64,000 nt of DNA from Symbiodinium microadriaticum (taxonomy: Eukaryota > Sar > Dinophyceae > Suessiales > Symbiodiniaceae). The notes below the pieces were generated by a model. It ran no database searches. It was given only the letters and a program-made list of their open reading frames with translations, and had not been told where the DNA came from. Below, one piece after another: positions 44,053 through 54,556 of this stretch. A program made the translations under genes and the position numbers. Each line of letters starts with the position of its first letter. Position 1 is the stretch's first letter. Location of the stretch: the NCBI GenBank assembly GCA_001939145.1, contig LSRX01000058.1, forward strand, positions 1,227,283 through 1,291,282, in the 5' to 3' direction.

Positions 44053-47000
44053 CTCCACCCAGAACGCCCGTATCGTCGACCGCGACCGTCCTCGCTGAAA
44101 AAAGTCTATACCACATGTCGGGCAAAATGCCCGTGGCAGTAAAAAACTCGACTTTGTGCACCACGTCAGCGTGAGCTTCCAGGGCTGCGTGCACCAAGCG
44201 CTTCGTCTCTGCGTTCAAAGAAGGCAAGAACTGGATGGAGGACACTTCTTGGATGTAAATCTCCATAATTTTTGAGGTCAACCATCGACCTCGTCGGCGG
44301 ACGAGCTCAGAATCCTCATCTGCCATGAGGAGCCATGTTGCTCCGCCTGCGCGAAGAGAGGCCAGTTCCAAACCTGGTGTCTTGCTTCCGCTCCCCCAGG
44401 GGAGCCGCAGAGCGCCGCATAGCTGACGAAAACGCGTGCGCAAAGTCTGGGCCGAGGATGGCCACAACTTCTCAGCTGGTCCCAAGGCTTGAAAAGCAGC
44501 AGTAACTATCCTCAGCACGTTCGGCTGGTCGATGCGCACCGATTGGTGCCTCGCCGCCGAGTACCTGGTTTTGGGCTCCCGAATGGACAAGTAGGCGAAG
44601 TCGATGGTGTTCCAAACGTCCTTGGGGAGCATAAGGTCTGAGCGGCGAGCTGCAAGCGCCTCTCCGATGCGCAGCAACCCACCCCAGGAAAGAGCCAGGA
44701 GGCCAGCTGTTCTCGGCCAACCCCACAGAAAAGCCGTGGTGACTAACCCCAGAAGAACCTGCCAGGGCATAGCCGTGTGGTGCCTTCCAGGCTCTGCCCT
44801 CTTCCAAGAGAAAGCCAGGTCCCACGCGGGTTGGAGCAATCGCCTGAGCTTCGGAACCTTCGACGAGTAGGCGTTGATGAGCTCGCTGTAGTAGGGCCGG
44901 CCGGCCCTATAAAGCTCACGACCGTACCTCGTGAGGATACAGTTAACCGAGTCTACGTCAGAGGAGCCAGGGGGCTGCACCAGAGCCTCGGCACTTATAC
45001 CTTGGTCCTCCAGCCATTTGGAAAAAGCGTTCCAGAGGGCGTCACGCTGCTTTTGGGTCGAAGCTTCGACGAGCCTTCCCGCAGGAAGGTCGTCGGAGCC
45101 TCGACGGCTCTTTCTCCACTGGTCTCCAGCGTTCCTGGGCGCAAGGCGGCCATGGCTAACAGGAGGCGAAGCTACGAACCCTGAACCAGAAGAAGAAACC
45201 CCAGAGCAGGCAGGCAGCAACCAGGCAAGGCAGACCCAAGAGCAGAACCGGGAGGCAAAGGGGCTGGTAGGACCTTCACCAGGGAAGCCGAGGGTACGAT
45301 CAAAGTCCAGGGGCGAAGGCACGAAGGTGCGGAAGGACCGGCCGGCATCGCGGTGCCCGCCGGCCCAAGAGAAGGAGAAGCCGAGTCCAAGAACGAGGCG
45401 AACCCACCCCGAAGCCCAACGGCGGAGAGGAGGAAGGCCAACGAGGGCGCGCAGCAGACCGGGCTTGTCAGAGAGCGGCAGGGCACTAGGAACAGGCTCC
45501 GGAATAGCGCTGTCACGGCTAGGGTGGTCGGCCGGCATCAGGCGCGTCGGGCAGAAAACCAAGCTGCAAGAGATGCCGAAGGCGACGCTGACCGCCGCGA
45601 GGCGACGCAACACAGGAGAAAGCCCAAAAGAAGGGGAGCGCCCCTTAGTAATGGCGCACTTTGCGACATTGCTGTCGCACAAGCTGACCGCACGGAGCGG
45701 GCCTGACTGCTTAGCGAGGGCACAGACAAGCCGATAGACACAGGAGGCTTCGAGAATGTTAATGTGCACGGGGCGTGGCCAAGTCCAAGCCTTTCGGACC
45801 TCCCATGGGAGGCTAAGCGCCAGGTCGTTGACAAAGACAGACTCTAGGCCCTCTGTCGGGAGCGCGGAGAGAGCGAGGGAGGCCGTGCGGCGGGCGAGCC
45901 CCAAGTCGAGAAGCGCGGCAGCCTCACGGACAACGACGTCACGAGCTCCACCGGCAGGGTCCGGAGCAAGGTGCCAGAATCTCCAAGCTTTTGAGGCCTC
46001 GGCAAACGACGGAAGACACACCCGCACAGCGAGGTACGGTCGAGCGGCGGCGGCACCAGCGGCTCCGAAAACGCAGGTGTGGGGGACTCGCCCCTGTGAG
46101 GCCTGAGCGGTCTGGAGCAAAGAGAGCCAAGGCGGCAGCTGGGGCGCGAAAGAGGAGGCAGGGTGCAACAGCACGGCCGGCACACCAAAACGGCCGCAGA
46201 GGCGCAAAAGTCCAAGGACCCGGCGGGCGTATGTGTTCGCAGTCACAACCTTAGGGGGAGCACCAGGAAACCCTAAGGGGGAACCGCGGGACCTAAACCG
46301 GGGCCTAGAGGCAGGGCTGAAGGTGGCAAGCGGAAGCGAGGCACCGAGGGCATCGACACGGCCTCGTTCAAGCAGGAAGGCGATCCACTCGAACACTCGT
46401 CGAGAGCACAGATCGTACTCAAGGGAAACGGCCGGGTCAAGGCGGGGACAAACTGTCCAGCCCAGGGCAGCTAAAAGAGGGGAGATCGGGCAAGGGGCAC
46501 CCCAGATCTCAAGGAAGTGGAACCGGCAGGGTGGAGGCCTCTTTGGAGAGGGCCGATGGGCAAACTGCGGGGCAGGCTCCTCGCGGTCGGGCCAAACCCT
46601 CTTTAAGGCTGCCTCCTCCTTGGAAAAGAAGCCTCGCTGACCCCGCGGTCTTGGGGCAGGCACGCCATAGAGCAGCGGTAACCTCGGGAGCGACCGGCGC
46701 AGCGACGATGGCTCCCTTGCAGTCGGAGCTGTCTGTCGCGTAAACCTCGGAGGCCCACGGGGCAGAGATGTCACTGACCAGCACGTGCGAGAGGGCGGCC
46801 GCGAGCACAAGTTCATCAGCCACTCGCCGGGGGAGTGGGAGCATCTTGGGGTGCTCGGGCACCACAGAGGCGGCCTCGACGAGACTGAAGACCCGACCGA
46901 AAACCGACATGAAGGGGCGCCGATACATGAATCCCGAAACCCAGCCGCCGACCAAACACAAGTGCAGGACGTCGGTGGTATGCGTGAGTCTTGCGGCCTC

Positions 47001-47249
47001 GAGGGTGATGGCAGCAAGGGCAACACGTTTGGAGCGGGGAGGCCCCACGAGGGCGAGCCCAAGGCTCCTGGTGTATGGAGAGCTGTCGAGCTCAGCACCT
47101 GCAACCGTTGCCCGGCTAGCCCCGTCTATGTCCTTTTCGGGCGATCCAAGAATCGAGTGGGCACTGTAGGCAGCCTGGGCCCTTGCCAAGGCCAGCAGCC
47201 GATGGTCCCGACGAGGCAGGCCGGGGAGCAGAAACGGCGAAAAAATCAT
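44045..47249 (-). CDS. RNase H, MTase-like segment and tyrosine recombinase of the DIRS-like element
   Basis: The main frame runs 47104-44045 (1019 codons); its first ~180 codons are out of phase, and the true upstream frame is 47249-46509. That frame contains the end of RT (GGWVSGFMYRRP) and the first RNase H motif (VYATDSSDCKGAIV). The main frame then gives an MTase-like segment (~residue 193, HFLEIWGAPCPISPLLAALGW without the leading residues; later RVDALGASLPLATFSPA). The remaining RNase H motifs follow (~445: INILEASCVYRLV; LCDSNVAKCAITKGRS; PADHPSR). Next is a recombinase with catalytic Arg in GLLRIGEAL (~809), Arg in SLRAGGATWLL (~925), GRWLT and the candidate nucleophile Tyr in IMEIYIQE. 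It would insert cDNA circles by strand exchange. Domain names are from family knowledge; boundaries are approximate. Confidence 0.7.
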
Positions 47250-49486
47250 CGATCACCAGGGCTTGCAGACAATCCTCCGGCCCCAGTGGGGAAAGGGGAA
47301 TTGCTCTGGAGTCTCTCCTCCTCGCCCAAAAGGCCCCATCACAACAACAAGTTGCTGTGCGCAGACGTCGCAAATTCCACTCCTAAGGCATCTCCCTCAA
47401 GAACGGCGGCGAATGCCGGGTACAGTTTGGGCTGCTTGCTCCCGGCTTGGCTTGTCCCGCTCGGGGTGTCCTCCAAAAGAGCAAGCTGAGAAAAAGCCGA
47501 GTCGGGTGGCCTCGAGGCAGGGAACAAGCACATTTCGTAGCGCCCGACGGGGAGGCACCGCCAGTTGATGATAAAAGTCGCGTTTATCCGTTATGGCAAC
47601 GGAGAGCCTGCGGCTCCTGGGGTCGATGTAGAGACCACCTAGGAGAGGGCCGCTGGGTAAGGAGCCCGACGGGCCGGCCAGGGCTCCTTCGCAGCGATTC
47701 CTCCCTCTTCTGTCCCCGATCTGCCGATCGGTGACAGCTGATTTGACGGTGTTAAAGACGCGAACCCCTTGGTGTGGGCCGGCTGGGCCGCTCTTTGAAA
47801 GCCGAAGCAATCCCTTGGAGTCCCAGAGCTGGCAAAGTCCAAGCACCGAGGCTGGGTCCTCACGTGTCAGGTCGGGTACCTCGCCGGGTCCAGGAGGGGG
47901 AACCTCGGAGAGGAGGATAGACTGAGGCTCTCGGAAGGGAAGGTAGAACAGATCATCAAGGAACTCCGACGGGTCCCAGTTTGCTGTGCCGGCCAGCACA
48001 AGCCGCGAAGGATCCAGTGACCTGTAAGGGTTGAGGGCGTCTCGGGCAGCGTCAGGGGCAAGGGGTGCGCCGGGAAAAGCACGGCCGTACTTGTCGAAAG
48101 AAGACCCTGACCAAGTCAGCTGCTCGGAGAGCTCCTCGAGGCGTGCAATCAATTGAGAAGATCGGCGAGACGCCGAGGGGAGGGAGACCGAGAATGGCTT
48201 CCCATCCTCAGGGCCACCGGAAGCTTTGACAAGCCTCCCAAGGTAATCCAGGGCCTTTGCCTGAGTTGCGCTGGGGGGCCTCCGCAGAGAGAGCAAGCAA
48301 ACAGGGCGCGAGCCAGCGTGCAAGTAGTTAAGGGCCGCAACCGTCACGAAAAGGACGCGGCGAACTCCAAGCTTTGCGCGGGCGGCCGAGCTCCGAGGCT
48401 GCGGGGAAGTGCCGTTAAACAGCCCAAAGTAAGGCAGAGGCAAAGGGAACAAAGTCTTCGAAGGCGCCTCAGAAGGGGCCGGAGAAAGGTGCAAAAGGGA
48501 GCTGAGAAAGGCCCCGAAAGGAGTGCGGGTTCGCACCACTCGGAAAGCAAAAGACAAAGACCAGCTCCTAAAGGAAAGGCGAGGCGGCTGTGCGGCCGGA
48601 GTGGCTTGACCTAGGTCAGGCTGTCTCGGGCGAGCCTCGTGAGTAGGGGCTGTGGTCTGGTCACGGCCACCAGGACGGGGGCGATGCTTTCTTGAAACAG
48701 GCGCCAGGAGTTTCACCAAGGAGATCACTCGAGGCAGGCCGGGAGCCAAGGCTTCGCAAGGCGAATTAGGAGATGCAGGTGCAAGGCCAGGGGGGGGCCG
48801 CACGGGACAACCACTAGGAAGGACAGGTCCTAAACCGAAGGGGCATAGGCCTATCGAGGGGCAGAAGGTTCCAACTGGCCAGGTCGGCGCCGGCCACACG
48901 GGACAACCACTAGGGGGGACGGGGCCTAAACCGAAAAACCCTAAACTCGGGTAGGCGCCAGACTGCGTGGGGCCAGGCAAGCCACGACTCAGCGGGTCCG
49001 GCCCAGAGCACGAGGGACAACCACTAGGGGGGACAGGCTCTAAACCCGAGGGGTCTGGAGACGGGAAGCTGGCGATCGGCGAGAAGGCAGGAGCGAAGGC
49101 CGGGAGGCCAGCGGCAGGCCATTTCGCTAAGGGTGGGGATACGAATGATGCGCAGGCTTCGGACAAGCAACGATACCCGCCGCCGTGCGCACAGCACGCT
49201 TGGACCTCGCCGCCGCAGCATACCTGCTTTTGACACGGGCCGTCGGGCGTGGGATGCAGACAGCGCTTCCCCCCGCCGTGCGCAAAGCACGCTTGGACCT
49301 CGCCGCCGACTGCCACCAACTTTTGACACGGGCCGGCGGGCGTGGGATGCAGACACGGCAACCGTTTCCCTCCGCCATGTTCCTTGCATGCGCGGACCCC
49401 GCCGCCGTGTTGCGCAAACTTTTGGCACGGGCCGTTGGGCGTGAAGTGGAGGCACCGCGAACTGCGCCTGCCACCGTGCTCGCGGC
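47116..49486 (-). pseudogene. Zinc-finger and reverse transcriptase ORF of the DIRS-like element, frameshifted
   Basis: An open frame 49361-47397 (654 codons). N-terminus: tandem modules CLHPTPDGPCQK, then GGEVQACCAHGGG, with further related copies up to the N at 49487. The C..H..C..C..HGGG pattern resembles WRKY19-type zinc fingers. A Pro-rich linker follows, then RT fingers (VFNTVKSAVTDRQIGDRRGR, GPSGSLPSGPLLGGLYIDP, TDKRDFYHQLAVP). The frame then breaks: FAAVLEGDALGVEFATSAHS is in the frame of 47533-47339, and the catalytic VIDDFF is in 47373-47116. At least two frameshifts therefore separate the RT motifs, so the copy cannot make a complete RT as assembled. Confidence 0.7.
49130..49486 (-). 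repeat. ~93-bp tandem repeat encoding the zinc-finger modules
   Basis: At least four copies of a unit encoding C-x-H-x-x-P-x-G-P-C-x(9)-G-x-V-x-A-C-x-x-H-G-G-G, cut off by the N at 49487. The in-frame unit length keeps the ORF open. Confidence 0.8.
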
Positions 49487-49487
49487 A
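49487..49487. other. Single N, probable assembly join
   Basis: Sequence character changes abruptly here, from zinc-finger repeats (minus) to tail-fibre-like coding fragments. Confidence 0.9.
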
Positions 49488-50010
49488 NGTCGCAGGTGAG
49501 CTCGAGCGTGGTGTCCGTGAGGATGGTGGAGGCCGCCAGGGGCGCCCGGGGCAGGAGGGCCTTGATCATGGGTGGCGTCACGTTGGTGCGCACCAGGGAC
49601 TCGAAGCTTGCATTGGCGCTGACCGCGAAGTACCGCTGGTCGGCCAGCGCTTGGGTCAGGAACCCCGCGCCGGCGATGGCGCGGGCGAGCTCAGTAACTA
49701 CGCCACGAGCATGACCTCGGCCATCTCCTCGGCCCTGTCCAGCTACGACAACAGCTCCCAGGTCGATTCCAAGATCATCACGGCTCTGCTGGACTTCTAC
49801 ACCCAGGCCGAAGTGGACCAGGCCATCGCCGACGCCACGTCGGGCTCGGTGGATCTGAGCAATTACTACACGCAGGCCGAGACGCAGAGCTACGTGGCCA
49901 GCGAGCTGCTGGCGTTCTAACCTCGGACCGAACTGGACTCCCAGCTCACGGCCACCTTCACCCAGTACTGGACCAGCTCGCGGACCCAGACCGAGATCGA
50001 CGACTTGCCT
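49488..50010 (+). pseudogene. Tail-fibre-like repeat protein fragments in head-to-head arrangement
   Basis: Plus 49686-50010 encodes NYYTQAETQSYVASELLAF, DFYTQAEVDQAIADAT and, after a stop, PRTELDSQLTATFTQYW. This is the Tyr-Thr-x-x-Glu repeat style seen in phage tail-fibre-like and dinoflagellate low-complexity proteins. Minus 49685-49488 encodes FLTQALADQRYFAVSANASF and RTNVTPPMIKALLPRAPLAA, which looks like the same family on the other strand. The two pieces meet near 49686. Confidence 0.45.
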
Positions 50011-50967
50011 GGCTCCACGACAGTGTGCCACGGTTTTCCCACAGAAGGAGAAGCGAGGTGTTTTTGCCACGGGGCCCTTTCCAGCACAGCAGGAATGACT
50101 TCGCCTGCAGAGACCCTGGCCTTTGCCTCAGCAGGAAGTGTGTTGCCCTTTGTGGCCCGTCCCTCGGTGGCAGGGTCCCCTGGAGATTCGGAGAAGAGGG
50201 TTTTGTGCATACCCGTGCTAAGGAGGACCGGAGGCTTTTTGCTTGCACTTCCCGCTGGCTCTGTGCCTCCGAGTTTGCTGACCCAGGGGCTCTCCGGCGA
50301 CGCCGAAGCAATGTTTGGGCCTTCGACTGTGCTGACCGTCCCGGCCATGGAGGAGCAAGAGGACGGGGCCGAGGTGGCCACCGAGTCCTCAATAGAGGTG
50401 CTGGCGGTCGACTTCTCCGACGCTGCCGCCGCCTACCTCGAGCCTTTCGATCCGCTGTCGCTGGAGGACCCCGTGCCTTTCAGCGAGGAGGCTCCTCAGG
50501 TCTTTCCGGAATGCAGGCAGCTCGTGGCTCTAAGCAAGGCTTGGGTGAGAACAGCCGAGGGAGAGCGGATAGCCTTCTACTCTGCTCAAGAAGGCGAAGA
50601 CGAGGCACTCGAGCCGGCCGACCCCGTGGAGGCCCCGGCTGCTACTGCGAAGGCAAAAGGGAAACGAGTTACCAGGAAGTTCGAGGTGGGATTCACCCTC
50701 TCTTTGTTTGCCGAGCCGCCCCACCAGATCTTTACGAACCGGGGGTCGCCACACAACCCCCGGCTCAGAGCTTTTGCTCCCCTGTGCCCGGCGGCCTGGG
50801 CAACGACCGCCTTGGCTTTCCTCAAGGAGACCGATGTGATCCTATCCCGACGGCAGGAGGCATCAGGACAGGCCGCCTCCTCAGGCCAAGCGGCCGACGA
50901 CGCGACAGCAGCCGCGAAGAAGCCTCCCCGAAAGCCTCGCTTTCCGAGGAGGCCCAAGGAGACGTGA
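50011..50967 (+). CDS. gag-like ORF of another retroelement family, inserted into the DIRS-like element
   Basis: The plus-strand frame contains FCHGALSSTAG, GGFLLALPAGSVPPSLLTQG, FDPLSLEDPVPFSEEA, SKAWVRTAEGERIAFYSAQE and a basic tail (AKKPPRKPRFPRRPKET, stop at 50967). Acidic middle, basic end, no enzyme motif. I recognise the style from dinoflagellate retroelement-associated ORFs, from memory only. It lies opposite to the surrounding element; the right junction is near 51030. Confidence 0.45.
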   Translation, partial: GSTTVCHGFPTEGEARCFCHGALSSTAGMTSPAETLAFASAGSVLPFVARPSVAGSPGDSEKRVLCIPVLRRTGGFLLALPAGSVPPSLLTQGLSGDAEAMFGPSTVLTVPAMEEQEDGAEVATESSIEVLAVDFSDAAAAYLEPFDPLSLEDPVPFSEEAPQVFPECRQLVALSKAWVRTAEGERIAFYSAQEGEDEALEPADPVEAPAATAKAKGKRVTRKFEVGFTLSLFAEPPHQIFTNRGSPHNPRLRAFAPLCPAAWATTALAFLKETDVILSRRQEASGQAASSGQAADDATAAAKKPPRKPRFPRRPKET

Positions 50968-51029
50968 GGAGAGCGGCTCGGCGGCCCAGCGAGACACCCC
51001 TGTTTCCCCGGCCTTGCTTGCCCTTGAAA

Positions 51030-51511
51030 GAGGCAAAAGACAGGTAGAAGGCGGGCGGGGCCCCGGAGTGATGCCGGAGGACCACGTAGCAACGGTTCCG
51101 CACGGAGATGGCAGGTGTAGGGTCAGGGCAGGCTCTTTCCCCTGACAAAACCAGGGCGGCCGACTGACCGGCGGAGAAGGCACGGCGAGCCCGGTCGGCT
51201 CGGCAAGAAACAGACAACGAGCTGCATGCAGTCCTCGGCAGTGAGGAACCCAGCGGGGCGAGGGTTAGGGGCCCTAAACCTAAGCCTAGGAGGAGGGTCA
51301 CTAGAACCAGCGGCGGGTTCGGGATTAGAGCTCTTAGGGGGGCCGGGGGGGACTCTCGGAGGGCGTCGTCTTGCACAACAATCCACTCTTCGGAGGGGCA
51401 AGGCTCGGCACTGCTCAAGGCACGAGAGAGGCTGTCGGTGGCAAGGTGCAAGTGATCGAGGGCCTCGGTCAACGAGTCAACGTCAAGCCCCAAGGGAACC
51501 TTGTCACTCAT
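51030..51511 (-). CDS. N-terminal gag-like ORF of the DIRS-like element (cut at its 3' end)
   Basis: Starts with the ATG at 51511, MSDKVPLGLDVDSLTEALDH, followed by an acidic stretch and a middle part with RADRARRAFSAGQSAALVLS and ISVRNRCYVVLRHHSG. The frame continues to 50822, but after ~51030 it runs into the antisense of the inserted segment. It lies between repeat A1 and the RT, the expected place for ORF1. Confidence 0.5.
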
Positions 51512-51780
51512 CCAAGTACCCGGAAAGTCGAGACCGGGATCGAGGAGGAGGGCACGGAGCAGGCTGGGACGAAGGAGGCCAAGGCAAGTCGAGCCGGAAA
51601 AGTTGACGCCTGAAGGCGTAGAGGGTCAGCAAAGATCCGCAACCAGCCCCCACTAGGAACACCGAAAAGACCAAAAGGGCCGAAGAAGAACAGTGAGCAG
51701 GACAGGCAAGCCCCCACCACCCCGAGGCAGACCCTGAAGCAAGCAGTTCTAGGGCCCCGTAGAGCCACGCTGGAGCCATC

Positions 51781-51824
51781 AGCTTGAGCGGTCGTCGCGT
51801 TCGACTCTCGCCCTTAAAGAGACA
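51781..51824 (-). repeat. Split direct repeat A1 (5' end of the element)
   Basis: 44 bp, starts AGCTTGAGCGGTCGTCGCGT. It matches 43920-43963. Confidence 0.9.
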
Positions 51825-52066
51825 GCTTGAGCGTCGTTATTGCAGACCAGTTCACATTCTCAGTCTCAGTCCGTCAGAATTTGAGATCCTTGCGGTTGTT
51901 CGTGCTAAGTTGTCTTACGGAGGCAGGCCCAAACGCACACACGGCAGGCACAGCTTCACGATAAAGTCCATGCAGAAGTCAAGCCTACACTTTGTATTGT
52001 TCGTGGGCTTCCCGATGTGTCACCAAGTCCAGGGGCACTGCAACATTTTGACATCTGAAATCCTCT

Positions 52067-52270
52067 GACTCTTGAACTCCGAGGATGGGGCCTTGGAGTG
52101 ATGGGGCGCCCCTGATGTTAAAATCAGAACTCCTATATCCCCGGAACTCAGAGGATGGGGCCTTGGAGTGTTGGGGCGCAAACTATCTTAGAATGATAAG
52201 AACCAGAACTCTTATCGACGTGGATCTCCGAGGATGTAGCCTTGGACGGATGGGGCGCGCTAGCCGTTAG
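52067..52270 (+). repeat. ~70-bp tandem repeat, three diverged copies
   Basis: GAGGATGGGGCCTTGGAGTG, followed by TGGGGCGC, appears at about 52081 and 52151; a weaker copy (GAGGATGTAGCCTTGGACGG) is at about 52228. Confidence 0.8.
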
Positions 52271-52329
52271 AAGCAAAACTCTGTGGAGTGATGCGTCGCC
52301 CCATCGCATTGTGTTCGTGGCCGTTATGT

Positions 52330-52515
52330 CGTGAATGCGGCTTCGCAATGCGCCTGCGCCTACCCCAATGCGTCTTCGATGCATCTTCGCAATGTGTCTG
52401 CGGTTCCCAATGCGTCTTCGCAATGCGTCTGCACCCCGATGCTTGTTCAGAATGCGTCTGCGCCTGCTAATGCGTCTGCGCCCTCCAATGCGTCTTCACC
52501 CAATGCGTGAGACCT
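52330..52515 (+). repeat. CAATGCGTCT-type short repeat
   Basis: About eleven variants of CAATGCGTCTGCGCC and CAATGCGTCTTCG in a row. Confidence 0.85.
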
Positions 52516-53062
52516 CTTTTTTGACGAATGCATCCTCACAATTCGCTTGCAACGCTCCGCCAGGGCCCACAATGAAGACGGTAGATGCAGCAGTCCCACG
52601 ATGGCGGGTGAAGACTTAATGCCTCGGACTATAACGTGAAGCTGCACATCCTGTCTCCACCACCAGTCATTACAAGCAAGCTGCCAGAGATTTGAAATTG
52701 GCGCTTGAAAGCTTTGTTAAGCAGCATGATGCATGCTGCAAAGGGGACGCTTCTTCGCAAGTGTGTCCGGTTCATTCTACAAGGTTTTCAGTCGGACGCA
52801 GTTGGCTCTGTCAGATTACGGATCAGACCCGTCATGAACGTTACAGGAGCGTGGACGGCCTCACTATTAATCTTTCTGGTGGAGGCTTTGACCCCAATCA
52901 TGACAGCTCAGCCTCATTTGTGTACAGTCAAGTGCGGAAATCCAGCCACCAGCTTGAGGGCACGCTGGTTCTCCCAGGGCTCACTTTCTTTATTTCGACT
53001 TGCGGAATGTGTATCCCATCATCGACCCTAAGGTCCGTGAGTATTGGCATGGTCGTCCGACA

Positions 53063-53117
53063 TGTATATATATATATATATATATATACATATATATATA
53101 CATATATATATATATAG
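53063..53117. repeat. (TA)n microsatellite at the 5' border of the LINE
   Basis: Three TA runs separated by TACA. The LINE-related sequence (GGGTCTGGGATCGAGCTCC) starts directly after it. Confidence 0.92.
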
Positions 53118-53338
53118 GGTCTGGGATCGAGCTCCAGCTGTGAGAATAGCCTGGGACCCCACGTGCATCTTTGCACGCCGAAGCCATTCGCTCGCCGGCG
53201 TGGCACAGGCACTTGCGTGCCGAAAGGTCGCGGCTACGGAGGCGCATCCACACATCAAGGGCCTCCGGTCTACCTCCCCCTCTTCGAGCGCTACGGATCC
53301 TGTCTGCACATCATTCAGCCCCCTGCTACAGGGAGCTG

Positions 53339-54556
53339 ATGGGAGGCCGCGGAAAAGCCAAATGGGGCAATTGGCCAAAAGAGGCCAGGAGAGCCCACGA
53401 TGGCTGGGACTGGCGCTCATCTGGTTCTGCCTGGAACCCCAAAGGTGCTGGCAAATGGGAGCAGCCACAAGCGAGCCGACGATATCAAGGAGATCAGGAC
53501 GATCGCAGCAGCCAATTCCCTGGCTTCGAGACGATGAGGCCTCGCACACGAGCACCCCCGACAACCAGAGAGCTGGATGTGATAGAGGGCGATGGCGACG
53601 ACCTGCCAGTGGGCAGCTACATGAAGGGGGTACAGAGAATCCTCAACAGCTTCAGAAAAGCCGAGAACAAGACGAGAAAGATCGAAGGCCTCAAGGAAGA
53701 GCTGGATGCAAAGTGGGAAGCGTTCCAGCAGTCCTTGAAGGACAGCTATATGAAAGAGCGCAAGAAATACCAAGAGAAGGTGGCCCGCTTCACAACGGAC
53801 ATGGAAGAGGTCCAGCAGGCCAAGGAGGATGCCATCCAGGAGCTCAAGGACGCCCTCAAGTCCCCGAGCAGCTTGATCAAGAACAAAGCGCCAGTCGAGG
53901 ACACGGATGCCCTGGAGGACCTCGCCAAGCTCTTGGCTACACCGGCACCCGGACAGGCCGACAATTTGTCGGATCTCTTGGCGGCTGCCCTCACAAGTGG
54001 CGATGTCAAGGAGGCAGGGGGACGAACCAAACTGCTGGAGGCGATCGAGAAGCACAAGCAGCAGAGGGCCCCAACTACCCCACCGAGGAGACGGGCAAGC
54101 TATGTGGATCGAACCCCGGTGGTGGAGAAACCCCGCCGCGACAGAGTCGAGCTCGAGGACCCCAACGGCAGGGAGGAAGTGGACACAAGCATGGAGGTCG
54201 AGCCAGAAGCAAGAAGGGATCCCTACATGACGTCACCCTCCGGCGGAGGCCTCCATGGTATCCTACCATCCCCGGGACGTGGAGCATCCAAAGCCCGGCC
54301 ACGAGCGGGCCGAACACCGATAAAGCATGTCCACCGGAAGCCGAGTGTGCAGCCCCCTATCAGGGCTTGCTCGAAACGTCTCGAGCAGAAACGTCAGGAG
54401 GCTATGCTCGAAGAGGTGGGGGACACCGACGACGAGGACGACCTCATTGGAGAACTCCCTCGAGCACGAGCAGAATCGATGTCGAGTAAAGGAGCCCTAC
54501 CAGGACATTATAAGCGGCTGCTGGCACAGTGGAGCTGCATGTCCCCGGCTACCTGA
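53339..54556 (+). CDS. LINE ORF1-like coiled-coil protein
   Basis: I chose the ATG at 53339 (MGGRGKAKWGNWPKEARR) over the earlier one at 53171 because the basic Trp/Lys-rich start is typical of this ORF type. A long heptad region follows (RKIEGLKEELDAKWEAFQQS through EDAIQELKDALKS), then a Leu-rich acidic part and a basic tail (TPPRRR, RPRAGRTPIKHVHRK). It probably binds the element RNA as an oligomer. Near 54460-54500 the coding sense passes to another frame (see next entry). Confidence 0.65.
   Translation: MGGRGKAKWGNWPKEARRAHDGWDWRSSGSAWNPKGAGKWEQPQASRRYQGDQDDRSSQFPGFETMRPRTRAPPTTRELDVIEGDGDDLPVGSYMKGVQRILNSFRKAENKTRKIEGLKEELDAKWEAFQQSLKDSYMKERKKYQEKVARFTTDMEEVQQAKEDAIQELKDALKSPSSLIKNKAPVEDTDALEDLAKLLATPAPGQADNLSDLLAAALTSGDVKEAGGRTKLLEAIEKHKQQRAPTTPPRRRASYVDRTPVVEKPRRDRVELEDPNGREEVDTSMEVEPEARRDPYMTSPSGGGLHGILPSPGRGASKARPRAGRTPIKHVHRKPSVQPPIRACSKRLEQKRQEAMLEEVGDTDDEDDLIGELPRARAESMSSKGALPGHYKRLLAQWSCMSPAT

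Larger units (their letters stand above)
43804..51824 (-). mobile_element. DIRS/Ngaro-like tyrosine-recombinase retrotransposon
   Basis: Minus orientation. A 44-bp repeat (call it A) lies at 51781-51824 and again at 43920-43963. A 92-bp repeat (B) lies at 43961-44052 and 43804-43895. Read on the minus strand the order is A1 - ORFs - B1 - A2 - B2, the split direct repeat layout of Ngaro/VIPER-type elements. No target-site duplication is expected or seen. The ORFs encode a gag-like N-terminus, zinc fingers with RT, RNase H, an MTase-like segment and a tyrosine recombinase. Frameshifts in RT and an interruption at 49488-50967 indicate an inactive copy or an assembly chimera. Confidence 0.75.

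Noticed and set aside
49024..50070. 348-codon minus-strand protein spanning an N
   Set aside because: It joins antisense of the insert and of the zinc-finger repeats across the undefined base; not a real gene.
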